Part shown: positions 13,232 through 20,109 of the stretch, in pieces | Layout of the letters: every line of letters starts with the position of its first letter | Numbering within the stretch: position 1 is the first letter of the stretch | Source: Lysobacterales bacterium | GTDB taxonomy: Bacteria > Pseudomonadota > Gammaproteobacteria > Xanthomonadales > S139-57 | Assembly: GCA_026993285.1 (NCBI GenBank) | Contig: JALWTZ010000240.1 | Span: 1 to 20,109, forward strand | Length of the DNA stretch: 20,109 nt | Direction of reading: 5' to 3' | Notes under the pieces: generated by a model | Told to the model about the DNA's origin: nothing | The model's database searches: none | Seen by the model: only the letters and a program-made list of their open reading frames with translations | Translations under genes and position numbers: made by a program

Positions 13232-16022
13232 CACCTTCGATATTGTTCACACAACGGCCGCACAGCGTGGGATGTTCGGCATGCTGGCCTACATCGTCCC
13301 GATAGTGCCAGCAGCGTACACACTTGCTGGCCTCGGAGGGGCGGGCAAGAATGCTCAGTGGTTGTTCTTCACTGGCTACAGCCTCATCCGGGGCATCCGC
13401 CAGCGGCGCGATCTCGGCGGTGGAAGTCAGCAGAATGAAGCGCAGTTCATCTCCCAGTGCCTGCAGGGTTTGCAGGGTATCATCATCGGCATAGAGGGTG
13501 ACTTCCGCCTGCAGGGAAGAACCAATGACCCCTTCCTTGCGCAGCTGCTCCAGTTGCTTGCTGACTTCATGGCGCACGGCCATGACACGGTCCCAGAAGG
13601 CGTGGTTGAAGGGCGCGTCTTCCGGCAGGGGCTGCAGCCTGGTGTACCACTCGGCAAAATGAGCACGCGATTGTGGGTCTTGTGACGGGATCTGGGCCCA
13701 GATTTCCTCGGCGGTAAAGCTGAGAATGGGCGTCATCCAGCGCACCATGGCCTGCAGGATGTGATACATGGCCGTCTGGGCCGAGCGCCGGGCCGGTGCG
13801 TTCTCCGGCAGGGTGTAGAGGCGATCCTTGATGATATCCAGCCAGAAGGCACCCATTTCGATGGAACAGAAATGACGCAGGCGCTGATAGATGCGGTTGA
13901 AATCGTAGTCCTCATAGGCCTGAAGGATTTCTGCCTGGATGGCATGGGCCGTGCTGATGGCCCACTGGTCCAATGGCAGGCAGGCGTCCATGGGCAGCGT
14001 GTGGGTGTCGGGATCAAAGCCGTGCAGATTGCCCAGCAGGAAGCGGGCCGTGTTGCGGATACGGCGGTAGGCGTCGCCCACACGCTTGAGAATCTCGTCA
14101 CTGACGGTCATTTCGTAGCGGTAGTCGCAGGAAGCCACCCACAGGCGGAGGATATCCGCGCCCAGGGTCTGCACCACCTTTTGCGGTGGAATGACATTGC
14201 CGCGGGACTTGGACATCTTGTGCCCGTTCTGGTCCACGGTGAAGCCGTGGGTGAGCACCTGCCGGTAGGGGGCCTTGCCGTCCATGGCCACGCCGGTCAG
14301 CAGGGAGGAGTGGAACCAGCCCCGGTGCTGGTCGGAACCTTCCAGATAGAGATCGGCAGGCTTGGCCAGCTCCGGGCGTTGTTCCAGCACGCAGTAGTGT
14401 GAACTGCCGGAGTCGAACCACACATCCAGAATGTCGCTGACCTTCTCGTACTGGTCGGCTTCCTCGCCCAGCCAGTCGGCGGGTTCGACCGTGTCCCAGT
14501 AGTCGATGCCCTGTTCTTCGATCTTGTTGGCAATCTTGCGCATCAGTTCGGCGCTGTTCGGGTGGGGTTCGCCGGTTTCCTTGTGGCTGAACAGGGCAAT
14601 GGGCACGCCCCAGGTGCGCTGGCGGGAAATGCACCAGTCCGGCCGGTTGGCGATCATGCCTTCGATACGCTGCTGGCCCCAGTCCGGCACCCAGCGTACC
14701 TGGCGGATTTCTTCCAGGGCCTGCTGCCGCAACCCCTGCTGTTCCATGCTGATGAACCATTGGGGTGTTGTGCGGAAGGCGGTGGGGCTCTTGTGGCGCC
14801 AGCAATGCGGATAGGAATGGGGGTAATCTGCCACCTGGAGCAGATGCCCGCTTGCTCGCAGATGGTCGATGATGGTCTGGTTGGCTTTCCAGACGAACTG
14901 GCCTTCCACCAGCGGGGTGCCCGGCAGGAACACACCATTGCTGCCCACGGGGTTGTAGGGCTCGATGCCATACTGGCGGCAGACCTTGAAATCATCCTCG
15001 CCGTGACCGGGGGCGGTATGTACCGCGCCGGTGCCGGATTCGGTGGTGACATGCTCACCCAGAACGACGGGCACTGCAATATCGGCAAAGGGGTGCTGAA
15101 AGCGCTGGCCTTCCAGTGCCTGGCCGTCAACAGCCCTGGAGCGATGTTGCGCGGAAAGACCCCAGCGTTCCAGTACGCGGTCGGCCAGTGCTTCGGCCAC
15201 GATCACCCGGCCCTTGTCGCCGATATCCAGCAGCACATAGGGCAGCTCGGGGTGCAGGCTGATGGCCCGGTTGGCCGGCAGGGTCCAGGGTGTGGTGGTC
15301 CAGATGACCAGTGAAACCGGGCGGTCGTCGGCGGCTTCGCCAAAGGCTTCGGCCACCGCCTGTGGGTCCAGCGCGTGAAAGGCCACATCCACTGCGGGTG
15401 AGGTTTTGTCCTGATATTCGATTTCGGCTTCAGCCAGGGCGGAACCGCAGTCGAAACACCAGTTGACCGGCTTCTCCCCCTTGTGCAGATGCCCATTTTC
15501 GATGATACGGGCCAGTGCACGCAGCATGTCCGCTTCGTATTTCTGATCCATGGTGAGGTAGGGGTGGAACCAGTCCCCCCAGACGCCGAGGCGGATGAAA
15601 TCCTTGCGCTGGCCATCGATCTGCTTGCCGGCATACTCCCGGCAGGCCTGGCGGAACTGGCGGGCATCCACTTTCTGGCCTACCTTGCCCACCTTTTTTT
15701 CCACCTGCAGCTCAATGGGCAGGCCGTGACAGTCCCAGCCGGGCACATAGGCGGCCTGGTAGCCGGAAAGCGCCCGGGACTTGACGATGATGTCCTTGAG
15801 AATCTTGTTGACCGCGTGACCGATGTGGATGTCTCCGTTGGCGTAGGGCGGCCCGTCGTGGAGGATGAATTTTTCCCGCCCCTCGCGCAGTTGCTGCAGT
15901 TTTTCGTAGAGGCCTTCCTGTTGCCATTGTTCCAGCATGGCCGGTTCCCGCTGGGGCAGGTTGCCGCGCATGGGAAAATCCGTTTGCGGAAGGTTGATGG
16001 TGTCTTTGTACTGGTCTGCCAC
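13206..16022 (-). CDS. ileS: Isoleucyl-tRNA synthetase
   Basis: This class I synthetase charges tRNA-Ile in the cytosol. From GTG 16022 it is 938 residues, the same length as E. coli IleS. The HIGH motif is at residues 66-69, after PPYANGD, and KMSKS is at 602-606. The CP1 editing domain (about 190-400) has WTTTPWTLPANRA and GTGAVHTAPGHGEDD. The C-terminal zinc site has cysteines at 901, 904, 921 and 924. A longer in-frame start, ATG 16038-16040, overlaps the ribF stop and would add six residues (MKQEYP). AGGAG at 16029-16033 is 6 bases before the GTG, and the resulting MADQYKDTINLPQ matches the usual IleS beginning, so GTG is chosen. lspA starts inside its 3' end. Confidence 0.97.
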   Translation of the reverse strand: MADQYKDTINLPQTDFPMRGNLPQREPAMLEQWQQEGLYEKLQQLREGREKFILHDGPPYANGDIHIGHAVNKILKDIIVKSRALSGYQAAYVPGWDCHGLPIELQVEKKVGKVGQKVDARQFRQACREYAGKQIDGQRKDFIRLGVWGDWFHPYLTMDQKYEADMLRALARIIENGHLHKGEKPVNWCFDCGSALAEAEIEYQDKTSPAVDVAFHALDPQAVAEAFGEAADDRPVSLVIWTTTPWTLPANRAISLHPELPYVLLDIGDKGRVIVAEALADRVLERWGLSAQHRSRAVDGQALEGQRFQHPFADIAVPVVLGEHVTTESGTGAVHTAPGHGEDDFKVCRQYGIEPYNPVGSNGVFLPGTPLVEGQFVWKANQTIIDHLRASGHLLQVADYPHSYPHCWRHKSPTAFRTTPQWFISMEQQGLRQQALEEIRQVRWVPDWGQQRIEGMIANRPDWCISRQRTWGVPIALFSHKETGEPHPNSAELMRKIANKIEEQGIDYWDTVEPADWLGEEADQYEKVSDILDVWFDSGSSHYCVLEQRPELAKPADLYLEGSDQHRGWFHSSLLTGVAMDGKAPYRQVLTHGFTVDQNGHKMSKSRGNVIPPQKVVQTLGADILRLWVASCDYRYEMTVSDEILKRVGDAYRRIRNTARFLLGNLHGFDPDTHTLPMDACLPLDQWAISTAHAIQAEILQAYEDYDFNRIYQRLRHFCSIEMGAFWLDIIKDRLYTLPENAPARRSAQTAMYHILQAMVRWMTPILSFTAEEIWAQIPSQDPQSRAHFAEWYTRLQPLPEDAPFNHAFWDRVMAVRHEVSKQLEQLRKEGVIGSSLQAEVTLYADDDTLQTLQALGDELRFILLTSTAEIAPLADAPDEAVASEEQPLSILARPSEASKCVRCWHYRDDVGQHAEHPTLCGRCVNNIEGDGEVRRFG

Positions 16023-16028
16023 GGGATA

Positions 16029-16033
16029 CTCCT
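16029..16033 (-). promoter_or_regulatory. Ribosome binding site deciding the ileS GTG start
   Basis: On the reverse strand AGGAG at 16033-16029 stands 6 bases before GTG 16022-16020. It lies downstream of the alternative ATG 16040, so it cannot serve that start. It supports a GTG start for ileS. Confidence 0.75.
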
Positions 16034-16036
16034 GTT

Positions 16037-16966
16037 TCATGGGCTCAGCAGGCTGCGGGCCTGCCGGGCATCGATATGCATCTGTTCAATCAGGGCCTCA
16101 AGCTGGTCAAAGCGCTCTTCCGGGCGCAGGAAGTAGCGGAAGGCGACCTGCAGGTGGCGGCCGTAGAGTACCTGCTCGAAGTCAAACAGGTGGACTTCCA
16201 GCAGGGTTCGGCCACTGCCGTCCACCGTGGGCCTCGTACCCAGGCTGGCCACGGCCGGCCGGTGGATGGGTTCGTCGTCGATGCCCACTTCCACGGCGTA
16301 GATGCCGTGCAACGGCGAGCGCATCCGCCCCAGGGCGATGTTGGCCGTGGGGAAGCCCAGTTTGCGCCCCAGCCGCTTGCCGTGAATCACCCGCCCGGCC
16401 ATCACATAGGGGTGGCCCAGAAGCTGCTCGGCCCGGCCCAGTTCACCGGCCGCCAGCGCCTGCCGGATGGCGGTGCTGCTGATGCGTTGCCCCTGCAGGC
16501 ATTGGCCGCGCTGGGCCAGCAGCTCGAAACCGTATAGTTTGCCAGCTTCGGCCAGCATGGCAATATCGCCTTCTCGCCCGCGGCCAAAGCGAAAATCCTC
16601 TCCGACCACCACCGCGCTTGCGTGCAAGGTCTGGTGGATGCACCGTTCGATGAACTGCTCGGCCGGCATGCGCGCCAGGGCGTTGCGGAAGGGCAGTATC
16701 CAGCAGTCGTCCATACCATATGCCCGCAGCAGGCAAAGTTTTTCCCGCAGGCGGCTCAGGCGCGCGGGTGCCTTTTCCGGGGCGAAAAACTCCTGCGGCA
16801 AGGGCTCGAAGCTCATGGCCAGCGCCCGGCTGTTCCGCTGCCGGGCCGCATCACGGGCAACCTTCAGCAGGTGCTGATGCCCCAGGTGCACGCCATCAAA
16901 GTTGCCGATGGTCACCACACAGCCGGCATGAGGGTAACGGGGTTGCAGGCCGTGATAGATCTTCAT
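16037..16966 (-). CDS. ribF: Bifunctional riboflavin kinase / FAD synthetase
   Basis: This 309-residue enzyme phosphorylates riboflavin to FMN and adenylylates FMN to FAD. The N-terminal FAD synthetase half has GNFDGVHLGHQ at 21-31 (nucleotidyl transferase), then SFEPLP, and GEDFRFGRGR in the middle; ISSTAIRQAL closes it. The C-terminal flavokinase half has GKRLGRKLGFPTANI and a GIYAV strand, then the conserved LLEVHLFDF. The open frame reaches back to 17110, but the extra 48 residues are unlike the family and run through a promoter and a terminator. ATG 16966 gives MKIYHGLQPRYPHAGCVVTIG, which fits RibF. The stop is 14 bases before the ileS start. It is the first gene of the reverse housekeeping group. 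Confidence 0.96.
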   Translation of the reverse strand: MKIYHGLQPRYPHAGCVVTIGNFDGVHLGHQHLLKVARDAARQRNSRALAMSFEPLPQEFFAPEKAPARLSRLREKLCLLRAYGMDDCWILPFRNALARMPAEQFIERCIHQTLHASAVVVGEDFRFGRGREGDIAMLAEAGKLYGFELLAQRGQCLQGQRISSTAIRQALAAGELGRAEQLLGHPYVMAGRVIHGKRLGRKLGFPTANIALGRMRSPLHGIYAVEVGIDDEPIHRPAVASLGTRPTVDGSGRTLLEVHLFDFEQVLYGRHLQVAFRYFLRPEERFDQLEALIEQMHIDARQARSLLSP

Positions 16967-17067
16967 GCCTGGCACACCCCTGCATCGGAGCCTGAAGTCC
17001 GTCGCCGTGGCTGGAAAATCCTGGGGAGAGCTGCTTGCATGGACCGGGCTTGAAAACAAAGGGTGAA

Positions 17068-17095
17068 AGTATAGCGGCATAGCGGCCCCAGACAA
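17068..17095 (-). promoter_or_regulatory. Probable sigma-70 promoter of ribF-ileS-lspA-ispH
   Basis: On the reverse strand a -10 box TATACT (17073-17068, 5 of 6 consensus) lies 16 bases after TTGTCT (17095-17090, 4 of 6 consensus). Transcription would start near 17061, giving a leader of about 95 bases before ribF. The -35 box is almost fused to the terminator of the preceding gene. No FMN riboswitch motif is visible in the leader. Confidence 0.6.
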
Positions 17096-17096
17096 G

Positions 17097-17124
17097 AAAA
17101 AACCCCGCAAAAGCGGGGTTTTTT
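17097..17124 (-). terminator. Symmetric rho-independent terminator after the TonB receptor gene
   Basis: CCCCGC (17103-17108) and GCGGGG (17113-17118) form a perfect stem with an AAAA loop, flanked by six A residues (17097-17102) and six T residues (17119-17124). On the reverse strand it ends the receptor gene, whose stop is 22 bases upstream. By symmetry it could also stop forward transcripts. Confidence 0.92.
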
Positions 17125-17146
17125 CGTGCTTGACCGAAAGTCTGGC

Positions 17147-20053
17147 TCAGAAGTTCAGCCGTACGGTGAAGCGGACATACCGGGGCGTCTGGTAACGGGT
17201 GGGTACCAGATAAGTCGGGTCTGGCGCACCAGTGTCTGTTTCTGCTGTCTCCACCACTTCGGTGACGGTACGGCTGTCAAACACATTGAAAATATCCAGT
17301 GCTGCTTGTACATCCATGCCGGCCAGGGTGGTGGTGTATTGCAGGCCCAGATCCAGCTTGGTCAGGAAGTCCGTACGACCACGGCTGCCGCGGGGTACCA
17401 GCACACCGTTTTCATAGAAGGATTCGGCACCGTAAGCGGCGGCGAATACATCCGTGGGATGCACGCCAAAGGCGTTGATGGGCCGGCCGCTCTGGGCCAG
17501 GAAGTTGCCGCTGACCAACCAGTGGTCGGTAAATTGCCAGGCACCGAACAGTTTCAAGGTATGCGGACGGTCATTGGGCAGCGGGCCGTAGGCGCCGTCC
17601 AGCAGGCCGGGCTGGTCGAACAGGGTGGTCAGGCCGGCGTCATCCTGGCCGTTGTCGGAACGAACATAGCCCTCGTTGTTGCCCTTGCTCTCGGAATAGG
17701 TGTAGGAACCCTGCAGGTAGAATTCGCCATCCCAGTTCTTTTCGAAGAACAGCTCGAAGGCCTTGTAGGTCCGTTCGGACTTGGGATAACCCAGCATCTC
17801 CTTGGAAAGCTGGATGGGCTCCACTTCACCGTCGCCATTCATGTCCACATAGATGAGCATGTCGGTGCCGGGGTTGGTGAGCACATAGTAGTCAAAGCCA
17901 CCAGCCTCGAAATCGGTGAAACCGTTTTCGGCGGCATACTGGTTCAGGGCGGCGTCGATGGCCACATCCTCGATGGTGCTTTTCAGGTCACGGTAGATAC
18001 CGCGCACGCCGGCCCGCCAGCCGTCGAAGATTTCCTGCTCGTAGCCGAGGATGAATTCATCCTGATACATGGGCTCGATGGTCTGGTCGACGATTTCACG
18101 CACATCCGGCACGGTGCCGTCACCGAATACGGCGGTGCCACCCACCTGGTCACCCAGTCCCTGGGGCGTGCCGTCGGGGCCGATACTGTCATACAGGTAG
18201 TATTCCTGGATGAAATACTCGGCACCGGAAAGGCGCACATTGGTATTGGAAGCAATAGGCAGATGGTAGCGGCCATAATTGGCAAACACCTTGGAACGGC
18301 CATCGCTCATCACATCCCAGGACAGGCCCAGGCGGGGTGCCCATTGGTTCTGAATCTCGATAAAGGTCTCGCCATTGGCATTGCGGTTGTCGAAGGACTC
18401 GTTACGAATGCCCAGGTTGAGCATCAATGTATCAGTAATGCTCCAGTTGTCTTCCACATACCAGGCACGGGTGATTACGTCGAAATCACCGCCACCTTCA
18501 AAAATACGGCGGCGCACCAAGGAAGTAACACCATCCGGCACCACGCCACCCTGCACCACATCTCCTGGCTCTACAGGGTCGTAGCGCCAGTAAATATGAC
18601 CGGAATAGAAGCTTTGGTCCAGCGAGGTGTTTTTCTGGTTGTCGATACCGGCGCGGATAAAGTGGCTGTCACCAAAAACGTATTCCAGGTCGGCACGGAA
18701 CTGCTTGCGGGTGTCATAGGACAGGGAGGGTAGGGCATTAACCCAGCACCCCAAGGGGGTGAAGCCACCATCTCTGTGATCATAAATAAATGGGCAGGTT
18801 TGGTCGAAGGGGCTGGAGTCGGTGCGGTCATAGGCGTTCTTGCCGGCCATGATGGAAAGCGTCAGGTCCTCGGTGATGTGGCCGGTGTATTTGGCCACGA
18901 TATTGCGGCCGCCGCGATTGGAAAGCGATTCCCCCTTGTAGCTGCCGACTACGCCGGTTTCCCAGTCATAGTTGTACACGCCGGTCTTGGTGACCCGGCT
19001 GTCGGAAAAGGCGGTCAGTTCCACCCGGTGGTCGTCGTTGATGTACCAGTCCAGTTTGCCGCCCCAGAAGGTGCTGTACTGGCGTCCCTGATTATATGAA
19101 CTGCGGCCATAATTATCCGAGTTATACCAGCGCGGGTTCAGCAGAGCGTAGAAGAAGACCTTGTCCTTGATGATGGGGCCGGAAGCGTGAATGGCCACAT
19201 TGTAGAAATCGGAATCATCGGGTTCATTGACGGTGAAGATGGTGCCGTTGTTGTCATAGACATTGGGCAGGCTGGAACGCAGGGCACCCGGTTCCCAGAT
19301 CATGGTGACCCCGGCTTCGAATTCGTTACCCCCGCTCTTGGTGATGGCGTTGACCACGCCACCGGTGGAACGGCCGAATTCCGCGGAATAACCGCCGGTC
19401 TTGATCTGGAATTCCTGGTAGAACTCGAAGGGCACGGTGCTGCCACCCAGGCCGTTACGGAAGTTGGTCACATCCAGACCATTGATGAAGTAGGCGTTTT
19501 CCCCCACGGAAGCACCGCCGAAGGAGGCCAGGTTGCCAAAGGCACCGTCACCCTGAACAGTACCCGGAGCCAGCAGAGCCACGGCGGTAACATTCTGCGG
19601 CACGGGAATGCGGTCAATGGTTTCCTTGGTGAGAATGGTGGCCGATTCGGTGGAGCTGACATCCACCGGCGAAATCATTTGCCCGGAAACGGATATCCGC
19701 TCCAGTTCGGCCTCATCGGCTGCCAGTTGAATATAGACCTGCGAGCCGGTGCCCACATTTACGCTGATATCATCACGCTTGCCAACGCCCTGGCTGGTCT
19801 TGGCTTCTACCATGTAGCTGCCTACCGGCATGGCGCGGAAACGGAATTCGCCGTTGTCATTGGTGGTGGTGCTGCGGGAAATACCCGTGCTCTTGGCAGT
19901 CAGCACGACCTCCGCGCCGGCTACCGGATTGCCCTGGGCATCCAGTACCTGGCCGGAGACATTACCTACCGTGTTGGATTGTGCCAGTGCCAGCATTGGC
20001 AAGGCTGCCAACAACAGCAGGGCCGCCCAACGGTGGATTGGGTTGGTTTTCAT
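17147..20053 (-). CDS. Oar-like TonB-dependent outer-membrane receptor with carboxypeptidase-regulatory-like domain
   Basis: This 968-residue protein has a Sec signal peptide (1-24, cut after ALA before QSNT). A carboxypeptidase-regulatory-like beta-sandwich lies at about 30-110 (GQVLDAQGNPVAGAEVVLT, NGEFRFRAMPVGSYMVE). A possible TonB box is ERISVSGQ at 118-125. The plug domain runs about 131-245 (ENAYFINGLDVTN, GYSAEFGRSTGGVVNAITKSG). The rest is a long run of amphipathic strands with aromatic ends, as in a 22-strand barrel, ending in RYVRFTVRLNF with the terminal Phe that favours BAM-dependent insertion. AGGGGA (20066-20061) is 7 bases before the ATG. Oar-like proteins import or export large substrates using TonB energy; some act in protease secretion. 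The substrate cannot be told from sequence. No TonB/ExbBD partner, regulator or enzyme gene is next to it in the window. It is probably monocistronic, since a strong terminator follows. Confidence 0.9.
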   Translation of the reverse strand: MKTNPIHRWAALLLLAALPMLALAQSNTVGNVSGQVLDAQGNPVAGAEVVLTAKSTGISRSTTTNDNGEFRFRAMPVGSYMVEAKTSQGVGKRDDISVNVGTGSQVYIQLAADEAELERISVSGQMISPVDVSSTESATILTKETIDRIPVPQNVTAVALLAPGTVQGDGAFGNLASFGGASVGENAYFINGLDVTNFRNGLGGSTVPFEFYQEFQIKTGGYSAEFGRSTGGVVNAITKSGGNEFEAGVTMIWEPGALRSSLPNVYDNNGTIFTVNEPDDSDFYNVAIHASGPIIKDKVFFYALLNPRWYNSDNYGRSSYNQGRQYSTFWGGKLDWYINDDHRVELTAFSDSRVTKTGVYNYDWETGVVGSYKGESLSNRGGRNIVAKYTGHITEDLTLSIMAGKNAYDRTDSSPFDQTCPFIYDHRDGGFTPLGCWVNALPSLSYDTRKQFRADLEYVFGDSHFIRAGIDNQKNTSLDQSFYSGHIYWRYDPVEPGDVVQGGVVPDGVTSLVRRRIFEGGGDFDVITRAWYVEDNWSITDTLMLNLGIRNESFDNRNANGETFIEIQNQWAPRLGLSWDVMSDGRSKVFANYGRYHLPIASNTNVRLSGAEYFIQEYYLYDSIGPDGTPQGLGDQVGGTAVFGDGTVPDVREIVDQTIEPMYQDEFILGYEQEIFDGWRAGVRGIYRDLKSTIEDVAIDAALNQYAAENGFTDFEAGGFDYYVLTNPGTDMLIYVDMNGDGEVEPIQLSKEMLGYPKSERTYKAFELFFEKNWDGEFYLQGSYTYSESKGNNEGYVRSDNGQDDAGLTTLFDQPGLLDGAYGPLPNDRPHTLKLFGAWQFTDHWLVSGNFLAQSGRPINAFGVHPTDVFAAAYGAESFYENGVLVPRGSRGRTDFLTKLDLGLQYTTTLAGMDVQAALDIFNVFDSRTVTEVVETAETDTGAPDPTYLVPTRYQTPRYVRFTVRLNF

Positions 20054-20109
20054 CGATTGATCCCCTTTGGTTGCATGTTGATGAACGGGCCGGATCCATC
20101 TTCTTGATG

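Noticed and set aside
16967..17061. Possible FMN riboswitch in the ribF leader
   Set aside because: I looked for the conserved RFN segments and found none; the leader is also short for that element.
16967..17110. N-terminal extension of ribF by 48 residues
   Set aside because: It is unlike the family, would begin inside a terminator hairpin, and spans the probable promoter. ATG 16966 gives a normal RibF start.
17126..18733. A 535-codon forward frame opposite the TonB receptor
   Set aside because: It starts at a terminator, shows repetitive Gly/Val/His composition and mirrors a confident gene with signal peptide and domains.
19187..20107. A 306-codon forward frame opposite the receptor N-terminus
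   Set aside because: It is a shadow of the signal peptide, regulatory and plug regions; no recognisable motif or ribosome site.

Overview
The window reads as chromosomal DNA of a gammaproteobacterium with moderately high GC. The main reason is gene order. A forward block of type IV pilus minor pilin genes (fimU-pilV-pilW-pilX-pilY1-a PilY2-like gene-pilE) converges on a reverse block ispH-lspA-ileS-ribF. As I recall it, the same two blocks lie side by side in Pseudomonas aeruginosa. The Oar-like TonB-dependent receptor at the right edge also fits Gammaproteobacteria. I cannot name a genus from the sequence alone.

Layout: (1) 1-4787, forward strand: the end of a respiratory complex I operon, nuoL (5' end cut by the window), nuoM and nuoN, the three antiporter-like proton-pumping membrane subunits. 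(2) 4788-4910: a short gap with a GC-rich hairpin and no confident promoter. (3) 4911-11701, forward: seven tightly packed pilus assembly genes. Five encode class III signal-peptide pilins or pseudopilins, one encodes the large adhesin/tip protein PilY1, and one encodes a small secreted protein in the PilY2 position. A strong rho-independent terminator at 11742-11773 ends this operon. (4) 11772-16966, reverse: ribF, ileS, lspA and ispH, covering FMN/FAD synthesis, isoleucyl-tRNA charging, lipoprotein signal peptide cleavage and the last step of the MEP isoprenoid pathway. They overlap or nearly touch, and a plausible sigma-70 promoter lies at 17068-17095. (5) 17097-17124: a perfect hairpin flanked by A6 and T6, ending the gene that follows. 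(6) 17147-20053, reverse: a 968-residue TonB-dependent outer-membrane receptor with an N-terminal carboxypeptidase-regulatory-like domain.

The pilus genes should work together. The minor pilins FimU, PilV, PilW, PilX and PilE prime pilus assembly and are thought to form a tip complex that carries PilY1. PilY1 here keeps a full metal-binding (MIDAS) von Willebrand A domain and several calcium-type acidic loops. The housekeeping block shares no pathway; its order is simply conserved in Gammaproteobacteria. Here it lacks the fkpB gene usually found between lspA and ispH.

I see no mobile element, CRISPR array, RNA gene or clearly novel system. The most useful observations concern PilY1 architecture, the missing fkpB, the nuo/pil junction, several start codons that differ from the longest open frame, and very compact gene boundaries.
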